Positions 1-7,674 of a stretch of 10,961 nt of DNA are shown piece by piece; the stretch's first letter is position 1, and each line of letters starts with the position of its first letter. The notes below the pieces were generated by a model, which was given only the letters and a program-made list of their open reading frames with translations, made no database searches and had not been told where the DNA came from. The translations under genes were made by a program, and so were the position numbers. Origin of the DNA: an uncultured Gemmatimonadota bacterium (GTDB taxonomy: Bacteria > Gemmatimonadota > Gemmatimonadetes > Gemmatimonadales > Gemmatimonadaceae); contig CAMLHT010000119.1 in NCBI GenBank assembly GCA_946479895.1, forward strand, positions 1 to 10,961, read 5' to 3'.

Positions 1-43
1 CAGGAGAAGGCGACTCTGGGGGCACCAATCGCCGAGAGGTTCC

Positions 44-481
44 ATGCTATTGCACCAGGAAATCACCCAGACGATCATCGACTCGTTCTTCACGAGCTAC
101 AATCGCCTCGACTACGGGTTTCCGGAGGCGATCTATGCTGCCGCCATGCAGCGCGAGCTCGCCAAGGCGGGAATGCGAGTCGATCGCGAAGTCAACACGA
201 ACGTGTACTACGACGGGATCATTCTCGGGCGCTTCCGTCTCGATATGATCGTCGGAAAGGCGGTGGTGGTCGAGATCAAGACCGTCACCAGGCTCACCCC
301 CGAATCTCAGCGCCAGCCCTTCAATTACCTGCGTGCCACGAATCTCGAGGTGGCCCTGCTGTTGAACTATGGCCCCCGGCCGGAGTTCAGGCGGTACATC
401 TGCACCAGAGACCGCAAGCATGGAATCGACCTTCGGCAGGGCACCACTGCCCCGTTCCTCCCGGAACCGGGAGGGGATTGA
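44..481 (+). CDS. GxxExxY family protein (PD-(D/E)XK nuclease-like)
   Basis: A 145-residue protein of the GxxExxY family, whose biochemical role is unsettled. The name-giving motif is GFPEAIY at residues 25-31. A PD-(D/E)XK-like core follows: Asp67 in FRLDMIV, then Glu77 and Lys79 in VVVEIKT, with Gln91 ahead of a FNYLRATNLEVALLLNYG segment. That arrangement suggests a nuclease-type fold, but activity is an inference. The length fits the family, which usually runs about 120-150 residues. The ATG at 44 is preceded by GAGAGG at 34-39, a slightly close Shine-Dalgarno site. There is no signal peptide or membrane segment, so the product should be cytoplasmic. No partner gene is visible; the next gene starts 66 bases downstream on the same strand and encodes an unrelated exported peptidase. 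Confidence 0.9.
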   Translation: MLLHQEITQTIIDSFFTSYNRLDYGFPEAIYAAAMQRELAKAGMRVDREVNTNVYYDGIILGRFRLDMIVGKAVVVEIKTVTRLTPESQRQPFNYLRATNLEVALLLNYGPRPEFRRYICTRDRKHGIDLRQGTTAPFLPEPGGD

Positions 482-497
482 GGGTCCACTTCCCCTC
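457..497 (+). terminator. Possible hairpins at the end of the GxxExxY gene
   Basis: Two mutually exclusive stems lie over the stop codon of the first gene. CCTCCCGG (457-464) pairs with CCGGGAGG (467-474). Alternatively GAGGGGA (471-477) pairs with TCCCCTC (491-497) across a 13-base loop. Neither is followed by a T run, so this is at best a weak or Rho-assisted terminator. The first stem may simply reflect the coding of the Pro-Gly-rich C-terminus. Confidence 0.2.
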
Positions 498-547
498 GAT
501 CGTCCCGCGCTCCATTTCTAAGGGGTCTCTCCACCCGGAGTTTCCCC

Positions 548-2596
548 ATGCGTCGCTTACCCCTGCGTTCACTCGCGATCTTCCTCGTCGCCGGTGCCGC
601 GTCCGCCCAGCAACCCCGCCAACAGGGCAACGTGGCCACCCCGGCGCCCGCGGCGATCGCCATCAAGCTCGATCAGTATCTCGACTGGGAGGACGTCCAG
701 GCACCCGCCCTCTCCCCCGACGGCCGGCAGGTCATCTACGGCCGCCGGTGGGTGGACAAGATGTCGGACAGCTGGAAGACGTCCCTCTGGATCATGAACG
801 TGGACGGGTCGCGCGCCCGCTTCCTCGTCAACGGATCGAATCCCCGATGGTCGCCGGACGGCACGCGCATCGCCTACACCGCGCCCGGCGAGCCCACCGG
901 CACCCAGGTCTTCGTCCGCTGGATGGATGCCGAGGGCGCGGTCACCCAGCTCACGAGGCTGACCGAGTCGCCGAGCGGCATCGAGTGGTCGCCGGACGGA
1001 AAGTGGATCTCGTTCTCGATGTTCGTCCCGAAGCGCGATCCCTGGATGATCCCGATGCCGGCGGCGCCGCGCGGTGCCAAATGGACGGAGCCGCCGCGCG
1101 TCGTTCAGAAGCTCAACTACCGGCGTGACGGGTCCGGGTACGTCGAGGACGGCAACACGCACGTCTTCGTCGTCAGCGCCGACGGCGGCGGCACCGCGCG
1201 CCAGGTGACGTCGGGCGACTACAACCACGCCGCGGGGCAGTGGACGCCGGACGGCAAGGCACTGCTGTTCAGCGGCCTCCGCATCCCGAACGCCGAATAC
1301 TCCTGGCGGCAGAGCGAGATCTACTCGGTCGACGTCGCCAGCGGCGACGTGCGTCAGTTGACGCGCCGCAACGGTCCGGACGCGAACCCGACGCCGAGCC
1401 CCGATGGAAAGCTCATCGCCTATACGGGCTACGACTCGACCAATGCCACCTGGATCGACTCGAAGCTCTACGTGATGAATGCCGACGGGTCGAACCCCCG
1501 AGTGATCTCCGGCAACCTCGATCGTTCGCCGTCCGGCCTGATGTGGGCGCACGACATGAGCGGCGTGTACTTCAACGCCGAGAGCGAGGGCAGCCGCAAC
1601 CTGTATTTCGCCCCGCTCAATGGCGCCGTCCGCCAGGTCACCAGGGGCGCGATCGTGCTCTCGGTCACCGATATCGCGAAGAACGGGACGGCGGTGGGCA
1701 CCATGTCGACCGGAACGCACCCGAACGACGTGGTGACGTTCAACATCGCCAATCCGCAGCCGACGTACGTCACCGCCGTCAACGACGACATCCTCTTCGG
1801 CAAGACCGTCGCGCCCGCCGAGGAGATCTGGTACACCTCCGTCGACGGCATGCGCATCCAGGGCTGGGTGGTGAAGCCGCCCAACTTCGACGCGCGCCGC
1901 AAGTATCCGCTGATCCTCGAAATCCACGGCGGCCCGCACTCGATGTACAACGTCGGGTTCAACTTCGCCCGGCAGGCCCAGGCGGGCGATGGCTACGTCG
2001 TCCTGTACACGAATCCCCGCGGATCGACCGGCTATGGCAGCGCCTTCGGCAACGCCATCAAGAACGCCTATCCGGGCAAGGACTTCGATGACCTGATGGC
2101 CGGCGTCGACACGGTGATCGGCCGCGGCTACATCGACGCGAACAACATGTTCGTCTATGGCTGCTCCGGCGGCGGCGTGCTGACGGCGTGGATCGTCGGC
2201 CACACCGATCGCTTCGCGGCGGCGTCGTCCAACTGCCCGGTCATCAACTGGATGAGCTTCGTCGGGACGACGGACGGCTCGTCCTGGTACAACAACTTCG
2301 AGAAGCGCCCCTGGGAGGATCCGAGCGAGCACCTCAAGCGCTCACCCCTCATGTACGTCGGCAACGTGAAGACGCCGACGATGCTGATGACGGGCGTCAA
2401 CGACCTGCGCACGCCGATCTCGCAGACCGAGGAGTTCTACGAGGCGCTCAAGCTGCGGCAGGTGCCGACGGCGATGATCCGCTTCAACGACGAGTGGCAT
2501 GGCACCAGCTCGAAGCCGTCGAACTACCTGCGTACCCAGCTCTACCTGAAGAGCTGGTTCCAGAAGTGGGAGAAGAAGCCGGCCGTCGTTCCGTAA
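548..2596 (+). CDS. Secreted S9 family peptidase (prolyl oligopeptidase/acylaminoacyl-peptidase type)
   Basis: A 682-residue serine peptidase of family S9, which cleaves peptides or acyl-peptides. Residues 1-20 form a Sec signal peptide with two to three Arg, a hydrophobic core and an ASA cleavage site before QQ, so the enzyme acts in the periplasm or outside. The N-terminal half is a beta-propeller with repeated PDG blades (for example WSPDGTRIAY, WSPDGKWISF, WTPDGKALLF, SPDGKLIAY). The C-terminal alpha/beta-hydrolase domain begins near residue 425 and carries EIHGGPHSMY (oxyanion region), NPRGSTGYG, the nucleophile elbow GCSGG with Ser540, Asp619 in GVNDLRTP and His651 in DEWHG. The triad is complete and the length is normal for the family. 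The start is supported by GGAG at 537-540, seven bases before the ATG. The substrate cannot be read from the sequence. Transcription probably ends at the palindrome just downstream (2608-2668). Confidence 0.95.
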   Translation: MRRLPLRSLAIFLVAGAASAQQPRQQGNVATPAPAAIAIKLDQYLDWEDVQAPALSPDGRQVIYGRRWVDKMSDSWKTSLWIMNVDGSRARFLVNGSNPRWSPDGTRIAYTAPGEPTGTQVFVRWMDAEGAVTQLTRLTESPSGIEWSPDGKWISFSMFVPKRDPWMIPMPAAPRGAKWTEPPRVVQKLNYRRDGSGYVEDGNTHVFVVSADGGGTARQVTSGDYNHAAGQWTPDGKALLFSGLRIPNAEYSWRQSEIYSVDVASGDVRQLTRRNGPDANPTPSPDGKLIAYTGYDSTNATWIDSKLYVMNADGSNPRVISGNLDRSPSGLMWAHDMSGVYFNAESEGSRNLYFAPLNGAVRQVTRGAIVLSVTDIAKNGTAVGTMSTGTHPNDVVTFNIANPQPTYVTAVNDDILFGKTVAPAEEIWYTSVDGMRIQGWVVKPPNFDARRKYPLILEIHGGPHSMYNVGFNFARQAQAGDGYVVLYTNPRGSTGYGSAFGNAIKNAYPGKDFDDLMAGVDTVIGRGYIDANNMFVYGCSGGGVLTAWIVGHTDRFAAASSNCPVINWMSFVGTTDGSSWYNNFEKRPWEDPSEHLKRSPLMYVGNVKTPTMLMTGVNDLRTPISQTEEFYEALKLRQVPTAMIRFNDEWHGTSSKPSNYLRTQLYLKSWFQKWEKKPAVVP

Positions 2597-2607
2597 GAAG
2601 GCATCGG

Positions 2608-2668
2608 GTTGTCATCCTGGGCGAGGCGAAGGAAGGATTCTCTCCTTCGCTCCGCCCAGGGTGACGAC
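2608..2668. repeat. REP-like palindrome, likely bidirectional terminator
   Basis: Left arm 2608-2633 and right arm 2643-2668 are inverted copies of about 26 bases with 22 matches, around a 9-base loop. The core reads GTCATCCTGGGCG on one side and CGCCCAGGGTGAC on the other. The element begins 11 bases after the peptidase stop and ends 12 bases before the stop of the opposing small gene, so it sits exactly between two convergent 3' ends. Pyrimidine-rich DNA (CTTCTCTCCTCT) follows on the plus side, and a shorter CCTTCTT follows on the minus side. From memory, elements of this GTCATCCTGAGCG/GAGCGAAGGA style occur in many copies in Acidobacteriota, Gemmatimonadota and other phyla. Copy number in this genome cannot be seen here. 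Confidence 0.75.
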
Positions 2669-2680
2669 ACCTTCTCTCCT

Positions 2681-2839
2681 CTATCCGTCGGTCCCCACAT
2701 CCCCCTCGGGCGCCGGCTGGGCGTCGTCCGGTTGCTCGCTGCGGCGCTGCTCGCGCTCGGCCCTCTTGGCCTCCTTGCGAGCTTTCCGGTCCTGTTCCTT
2801 GCGGCGCTTTTCCTGGTCGTAGTTGGGCTTGCGAACCAT
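2681..2839 (-). CDS. Small highly charged protein (RKPNYDxEKRRKE type)
   Basis: A 52-residue protein that starts MVRKPNYDQEKRRKEQDRKA and continues as a Lys/Arg/Glu-rich helix (roughly residues 9-38). It ends in an acidic, Pro/Gly-rich tail. The opening resembles a family of short uncharacterised bacterial proteins beginning M-x-RKPNY-x-x-E-(K/R)-R; this recognition is from memory. It has no Cys, no signal peptide and no membrane segment, so it should be cytoplasmic; the charged helix could bind nucleic acid or ribosomes, which is speculation. The ATG is complement of 2837-2839 and the stop TAG is complement of 2681-2683. No clear Shine-Dalgarno site precedes it. The gene is convergent with the S9 peptidase and divergent from the large regulator. 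Its third codon positions are GC-rich like those of its neighbours. Confidence 0.72.
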   Translation of the reverse strand: MVRKPNYDQEKRRKEQDRKARKEAKRAEREQRRSEQPDDAQPAPEGDVGTDG

Positions 2840-2872
2840 TCGACTGTGGGATGAAGGGAAACTGTGTCTGAG

Positions 2873-2881
2873 GATAGTATC
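2873..2881. promoter_or_regulatory. Palindromic -10-like element in a divergent intergenic region
   Basis: GATAGTATC is a 9-base inverted repeat in otherwise GC-rich DNA. Read on the plus strand it gives TAGTAT (2875-2880), on the minus strand TACTAT (2879-2874), both reasonable -10 hexamers. It could start the regulator (plus) and the small charged gene (minus, leader about 28 bases). No convincing -35 hexamer is seen at 16-18 bases on either side. Of the 359 bases between the peptidase and the regulator, the rest is the palindrome at 2608-2668 and the small gene. Confidence 0.35.
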
Positions 2882-2955
2882 GGGTTTCCCCGGTGGGCGC
2901 CCTTGTCCGGCCTCTCCCTATTCCTCGGGACCGACTCGTCCCACTGATTACCGGC

Positions 2956-5838
2956 ATGCTCCGATCGATTCCCGCTGGCCTCAGCCCGATCATTGGCCGT
3001 GAACCGGAAGTTCGCGCGGTTCGCGCACTGATCCGCGAGAACCGGCTCGTCGCGCTCACCGGCGCCGGCGGGAGCGGGAAGACGCGGCTTGCCTCGGAGA
3101 TCGCCTCCCAGTCGGCCGCGGAATTCGAGGACGGGGCCGGGTGGGTCGAGCTGGCTCCGCTGGCCGACGCGGAGCTCCTTCCCACGCACCTCCTCGACGC
3201 GCTGCGGATCGAGCAGGGGGCCAAGCCTCCGCTCGATGCCCTGTGTGACACGCTGCGCGACCGCCACGCGCTGTTGGTGCTCGACAACTGCGAGCATCTC
3301 GTCGAGGCCTGCGCCGGACTCACGGCGCACCTGCTCCGCGAGTGCCCGCGCCTTCACATCCTCGTCACCACTCGCGAATCGCTTGGCGTCACGGGCGAGC
3401 GCGCCTGGTTGGTTCCGGGGCTGTCACTGCCCGCGGCGAGCGATCAGTCCGTCGAGAGCATCGAATCGGTGGCTGCCGTTCGGCTGTTCGTCGAGCGGGC
3501 GCAGGGAGCCCTGGCGTCCTTCCGGCTGACGGAAGACAACGTCGGTGCCGTCGCGCAGATCTGCCGCAGGCTCGACGGGCTTCCGCTGGCGATCGAGCTC
3601 GCGGCCGCCCGTGTGCGGACGCTGCCGCCCGGCGAGCTTGCCGGGCGCCTCGACGACGCCTTTCGAATCCTCACCGGAGGATCGCGGAACGCGGTGCCAC
3701 GCCACCGCACGCTCCGTGAGGCAATCGAGTGGAGCTACGACCTCCTGTCGCAGCGCGAGCGAATCCTGCTCCAGCGCCTCTCGATGTTCGCCGGCGATTT
3801 CTCGCTCCAGGCCGCCGAGCAGGTCGGTGCCGACGGGGACCTCCCCGCGGAAGACATCCTCGACACCCTCGGGGCCCTCGTCGACAAGTCGCTGGTGCTC
3901 ATGCGCGAGGAGGAGGGCACGGCGCGCTTCCAGCTGCTCGAGACCATCAGGCAATACGCGCGCGGGAGGCTCGAGGAATCCGGAGGATATCACCCGGTCT
4001 GCAGCCGCCACGCGATGACGTACCTCGAGCTCGCGGAGGAGGCGGCGCCTCACCTGATCACGCGCGAACGCCCGCAGTGGGTGAAGCGGATCTATCGTGA
4101 GCTCGACAACATTCGCGTCGCCCTCGCTTGCACGCGCGACGAGTCGGTCGAGACCCACCTCCGGTTCCTCGGCTGCCTCGGATGGTTCTGGTATTCGAGC
4201 GGCCACTGGTCCGAGGGACGGAAGTGGTTCGAGGGGGCGATCGCGCTTGCCGCTCCGGAGTCCGCCCGCCACGATCGCGCGCGCACGCTCCTGGGCGGTG
4301 GCGTGCTCGCGTCGCTACAGGGGCACACGGCCGTCGCGGTTCCCTGGCTCGAGGAGGGTGCGGCGCTCTTTCGGGCGTCCGGCGATGACTCGGGAGAGGC
4401 GTACGCGCTGGCCTACCTCGGCGTCGCGTGGGGGCTGATCGCGAACGAGCGGGCCGAAGAGCCGGCGCGACAGGCCCTCGCCTGGTTCCGCGGGTCGGGA
4501 GACCTCTACGGTCTTCGCCTCGCGCTCGTCGTCCTCTCGACGTACTGCGCGCAGAAGGGGCGTCTCGCCGAGGCGCGCGAGCTCGGTGAGGAAGGTGTCG
4601 CGGTTGCCCGCGCCTACGGCCTCGACCGCGAGCTTGCCATCGCGCTCCAGGTGCTCGCCGGCGTGAAGCTGGCCATCGGAGATCTCGCCGCCGCCGACGC
4701 ACTCTTTCGCGAGTGCGTCGGCGCCCTTCGGCGCGACCCCTCCATCTTCTGGACCGCGCGCGCACTGCACATGCTCGCCCTCGTGCGGTTCAAGTCGGGC
4801 GACGCGGCTCGCGGCGCGTATCTCATGGGGGCAGCCGAAGTCGTCCGGGAAACCGTCGGCGCCCGCTTCTTCGGCTACGATCGGACGCAGATCGAGCCGG
4901 TCATGAACGAGGCGCGTCGCGCGGTGGGCAACGAGCGGTTCGAGGCCGAGTGGAAGGCGGGACGGCAGGCCCTTCTCGCCGACTTGCTCGAGGACCTCGC
5001 GCGCCCGACGGACGACGCGTCTCCGGCCGAGGTCCCGCCTCCGGCCGCGACCGAGCGAGCCGCCGCCATCGTGCCCCCGCTCGAGGTGCGCGCGCTCGGG
5101 ACGCTCGAGATCCTCCGCGATGGAGTGCCGGTGCCCGAGGAGGCCTGGCGGTACGCCAGGCCGCGGGAGCTCCTGCTGTACCTGCTGGCGCATCCGGAGG
5201 GGCGCACGCGCGATCAGGTCGGCCTCGTCTTCTGGCCCGATGCCTCGCCCATGCAGGTGAAGAACAACTTCCACGTGATGCTGCACCATGTGCGAAAGTC
5301 GCTCGGACGCGCCGACCTGATCGAGTTCGACCGCAACCGATACATCGTGAGCTGGGCGCTCGGCGTGCGATTCGACGCGCGCGACTTCGAGGAGTCCGCC
5401 CGCGCGGGACTGCGCGCGGCGAAGTCGGCGCGCACGCCGATCGACCGTGAGGCGGCCATCGAGAAGGTCCGCGCGGCGCTCCCGCTCTATCGTGGCGAGT
5501 TCCTCGATGGTGAGGATGCCGGAGACTGGCATGTCGACATTCGCGACCGCCTGCGGCGGCTGTTCTGCGAGGCCGCGCTCGTGGTCGGTGACGACGCCCT
5601 CGAGCGTGGCGAGAACCCGGAAGCCGCCGAGCTTTTTTCGCGGATCGCCAGGATGGACGAGCTCAATGAGGCCGCGCATCGCAAGCTGATGGTCGCGCTG
5701 GCGAGGGGAGGCGCGCGGAACGAGGCGCTGCGCCACTATGACCGGCTTGCCGAGGTCCTTCGATCTGCTGCCGATACTGAGCCGGAGAAGGAAACAAAGG
5801 CCCTGTACGACAGGTTAAGACGCCCGGAAACGGTTTAA
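2956..5838 (+). CDS. NB-ARC/TPR/winged-helix/BTAD transcriptional regulator
   Basis: A 960-residue cytoplasmic regulator of the STAND ATPase type. Residues 10-290 are an NB-ARC-like ATPase: IIGRE at the start, Walker A GAGGSGKT (36-43), Walker B LLVLD (106-110) followed by NCEH, sensor-1 ILVTTRE (135-141) and GLPLAIELAAAR (208-219). A winged-helix region with RHRTLREAIEWSYDLL follows. Residues about 345-660 are helical TPR-like repeats, then an Ala/Pro-rich linker (about 680-705). Residues 709-805 are an OmpR/PhoB-like winged helix and 810-955 a BTAD helical domain. AfsR/SARP proteins carry winged helix plus BTAD at the N-terminus, so the order is reversed here. The family acts as a nucleotide-dependent signal switch on DNA. 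The ATG at 2956 is chosen because IIGRE follows closely; a GTG at 2893 would add 21 unconserved residues. Neither has a good Shine-Dalgarno site. The likely target is the operon immediately downstream, which is inferred from position. Confidence 0.88.
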   Translation: MLRSIPAGLSPIIGREPEVRAVRALIRENRLVALTGAGGSGKTRLASEIASQSAAEFEDGAGWVELAPLADAELLPTHLLDALRIEQGAKPPLDALCDTLRDRHALLVLDNCEHLVEACAGLTAHLLRECPRLHILVTTRESLGVTGERAWLVPGLSLPAASDQSVESIESVAAVRLFVERAQGALASFRLTEDNVGAVAQICRRLDGLPLAIELAAARVRTLPPGELAGRLDDAFRILTGGSRNAVPRHRTLREAIEWSYDLLSQRERILLQRLSMFAGDFSLQAAEQVGADGDLPAEDILDTLGALVDKSLVLMREEEGTARFQLLETIRQYARGRLEESGGYHPVCSRHAMTYLELAEEAAPHLITRERPQWVKRIYRELDNIRVALACTRDESVETHLRFLGCLGWFWYSSGHWSEGRKWFEGAIALAAPESARHDRARTLLGGGVLASLQGHTAVAVPWLEEGAALFRASGDDSGEAYALAYLGVAWGLIANERAEEPARQALAWFRGSGDLYGLRLALVVLSTYCAQKGRLAEARELGEEGVAVARAYGLDRELAIALQVLAGVKLAIGDLAAADALFRECVGALRRDPSIFWTARALHMLALVRFKSGDAARGAYLMGAAEVVRETVGARFFGYDRTQIEPVMNEARRAVGNERFEAEWKAGRQALLADLLEDLARPTDDASPAEVPPPAATERAAAIVPPLEVRALGTLEILRDGVPVPEEAWRYARPRELLLYLLAHPEGRTRDQVGLVFWPDASPMQVKNNFHVMLHHVRKSLGRADLIEFDRNRYIVSWALGVRFDARDFEESARAGLRAAKSARTPIDREAAIEKVRAALPLYRGEFLDGEDAGDWHVDIRDRLRRLFCEAALVVGDDALERGENPEAAELFSRIARMDELNEAAHRKLMVALARGGARNEALRHYDRLAEVLRSAADTEPEKETKALYDRLRRPETV

Positions 5839-5882
5839 GCGACTTACGGCCGTCCCGTTAAGCGGTTTGCTAACCGGGCGTC
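5814..5882. promoter_or_regulatory. TTAAG repeat cluster inside an inverted repeat; candidate operator
   Basis: TTAAG occurs at 5815-5819, 5835-5839 and 5858-5862, with start-to-start spacings of 20 and 23 bases, about two helical turns. The last two copies extend to TTAAGCG. CGGTTT occurs at 5831-5836 and 5863-5868. The cluster is flanked by GACGCCCGG (5819-5827) and its exact inverse CCGGGCGTC (5874-5882). It covers the regulator's stop codon and precedes the lipoprotein operon. BTAD/SARP regulators typically bind short direct repeats spaced by helical turns, so an operator is plausible. A folded-back RNA structure at the end of the regulator mRNA is the alternative. No clear -35/-10 pair was found in 5839-5955. 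Confidence 0.4.
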
Positions 5883-5955
5883 CGGAGATTCTCCCGCGAC
5901 TCGAGCCACCACCCTGGCGGCAGGCGCAATCGCACCACTCACGGAGAATCCACCC

Positions 5956-7674
5956 ATGTCTGTCCTCAAGTTTCCCATCCGGGCCACCGCGCTGGCCCTG
6001 TTGCTTGCCGCCGCTTGCGGCGATCCCGCCGCGCCACCCATGCCGAAGCCGGTCGCTCACGTGATCGTCTCGCCCGCGTCGCGCACGGTGGAAATCGGAA
6101 GCCAGTTCTCGCTCGCCGTCACCCTCAAGTCGGCCACCGGCGAGCTACTCGATCGTCCCGTCACCTGGTCGTCCGAAGACGAAGCGGTGGCGACCGTGTC
6201 GGCGTCCGGTCTCGTGACGGCCATCGCCGCCGGCGACGTCGCCATCCGCGCCACGAGCGAAGCGCAGTTCGCCCGCGCGGTCATCACCATCGTGCCGATC
6301 CCGCCGGTGCCCGTCGCCGAGGTGCGGATCAGCGTGGACAACGAGGTCGTCCTCGCCTGGAATGGCGAGACACGTATCTCGGCGAAGGCGCTCGACGCGC
6401 AGGGCAATGAGCTGACGGGCCGCACGGTGACGTGGCAGAGCAACCGCACGAACGTCGTCACCGTGAACGATGGCGCGCTCCAGGCGATCAGCCCGGGGAT
6501 CGCGACGATCACGGCGATGATCGAAGGCAAGGTCTCCTCCGTGGGCGTCCGCGTGCTCGACGCTCCGATCACGGCGGTGGCGATCGAGGGTCCAACCGGT
6601 CTCGAGGTCGGCGACGTCGTCGCCTTCGGCTCGAAGATCACTCGCGCCAACGGCCAGGTGACGTACGCCCCGGTTTCGTGGACGTCGAGCGCTCCGGGCA
6701 TCATCCGGGTCGACAACCAGGACCTGTGGATGGCGACGCTCGAAGCCGTGGCCGAAGGCACGGCCACGATCACCATCACCCGCGATGGCGTGAGCGCGTC
6801 GCTGACCCTGCGCGTCACCCCGCGCACCACGGCCGACCTCATCTACAACCGCTGGTCGGGCACGGCCTCGGAGATCTTCACGCTCGGTCTCGCGGTGGAC
6901 GGCGTCGCGCCGGTCAGGATCAACGCCGGCAACGTGTCGCGGGAAGCGTCGCCGTCGCCCGACGGGACGCAGCTCGTCTTCGCGATCTCCCAGCGCACCC
7001 CGATGGGCGAAATCCAGAACGATCTCTACATCGTCAACCGCAACGGCCTGAACATGCGCTGGCTGACGAGGACCGACGGGATCGAGGACCAGCCGAAGTG
7101 GAGCCCGGACGGCACGAAGATCCTCTTTCACGGGACGACGGACCGGTCCGATCTCTTCGTGATCAACGTGGACGGCACCGGGCTCACGAACCTCACCGCC
7201 GGGTTCCCCGCGACCATGACGGACAAGCGGAACCCCGCCTGGTCCGCCGACGGCAGTCGCATCGCCTTCATCGGCGCCGTCAACGGCCAGCACAAGGTCT
7301 GGGTCATGAACAGCGATGGGACGAACGCGCGCCAGGTCACGACCGACGCGGGCTTCGACCAGACGCCCTCGTTCTCGCCCGACGGCGAGCAGATCGTGTT
7401 CGCCCGCTACAACGCAGCGGCGCCGCAGCTCGGCGACGACGTGATGATCGTGTCCGCGGCGGGTGGACCGGTGACGCGCCTCGCGCTACCGGGTGATCAG
7501 CGCACTCCGGCGTGGTCGCCGGACGGCAGGTACATCGCCATCTCCGGAACGGCGACCGTCGGATCGGGACAGTCGGAGATCTACACGCTGCGGCCGGACG
7601 GCACGGGCTTGAAGCTGCGCACGATGAACCCGGCCTGGGGCGGTGGCGTCAGCCCCGCGTGGATCAAGCGGTGA
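5956..7674 (+). CDS. Lipoprotein with three Big_2 Ig-like domains and a TolB-like propeller
   Basis: A 572-residue envelope protein. Residues 1-20 form a lipoprotein-type signal ending LLLAAAC, with Cys21 as the likely lipidated residue; the -3 Ala is a weaker lipobox than Leu. Three bacterial Ig-like (Big_2) domains follow at about 33-113, 120-201 and 205-288. Each has the V-T-W-(S/Q)-S strand and a G-x-(A/V)-x-I terminal strand. From about 291 to the end is a TolB-like beta-propeller built of PD40 blades: SPDGTQLVF, WSPDGTKILF, WSADGSRIAF, FSPDGEQIVF, WSPDGRYIAI. Such proteins are adhesion or binding scaffolds with no catalytic residues expected; the ligand is unknown. GGAG at 5943-5946 lies nine bases before the ATG. 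It is the first gene of a three-gene unit: its TGA overlaps the GTG start of the next gene. The repeat cluster at 5814-5882 may control it. Confidence 0.92.
   Translation: MSVLKFPIRATALALLLAAACGDPAAPPMPKPVAHVIVSPASRTVEIGSQFSLAVTLKSATGELLDRPVTWSSEDEAVATVSASGLVTAIAAGDVAIRATSEAQFARAVITIVPIPPVPVAEVRISVDNEVVLAWNGETRISAKALDAQGNELTGRTVTWQSNRTNVVTVNDGALQAISPGIATITAMIEGKVSSVGVRVLDAPITAVAIEGPTGLEVGDVVAFGSKITRANGQVTYAPVSWTSSAPGIIRVDNQDLWMATLEAVAEGTATITITRDGVSASLTLRVTPRTTADLIYNRWSGTASEIFTLGLAVDGVAPVRINAGNVSREASPSPDGTQLVFAISQRTPMGEIQNDLYIVNRNGLNMRWLTRTDGIEDQPKWSPDGTKILFHGTTDRSDLFVINVDGTGLTNLTAGFPATMTDKRNPAWSADGSRIAFIGAVNGQHKVWVMNSDGTNARQVTTDAGFDQTPSFSPDGEQIVFARYNAAAPQLGDDVMIVSAAGGPVTRLALPGDQRTPAWSPDGRYIAISGTATVGSGQSEIYTLRPDGTGLKLRTMNPAWGGGVSPAWIKR

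Noticed and set aside
1..43. Remnant of an upstream gene or RNA at the window edge
   Set aside because: Only the ribosome binding site at 34-39 can be supported; the rest is too short to interpret.
569..2332. 587-codon minus-strand frame opposite the peptidase
   Set aside because: Composition is Arg/Ala/Val/Asp-rich shadow sequence with no motifs; the plus strand carries a full S9 domain and triad.
2609..2854. Plus-strand 81-residue frame with a hydrophobic C-terminus
   Set aside because: It begins inside the palindrome and is the antisense of the charged small gene; its hydrophobic run is the complement of Lys/Glu codons.
5634..5639. T run in the regulator gene as a programmed frameshift site
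   Set aside because: The frame and the BTAD domain continue normally across it and no stimulatory structure or alternative product is apparent.
4315..5736. 473-codon minus-strand frame opposite the regulator
   Set aside because: No domain signals; a by-product of high GC at third positions of the real plus-strand gene.
5819..5882. Inverted repeat read as a Rho-independent terminator
   Set aside because: The loop would be 46 bases and no T run follows; direct TTAAG repeats inside favour a protein-binding site.
6145..7293. 382-codon minus-strand frame opposite the Big_2/propeller gene
   Set aside because: Asp/Arg/His-rich shadow without recognisable motifs.
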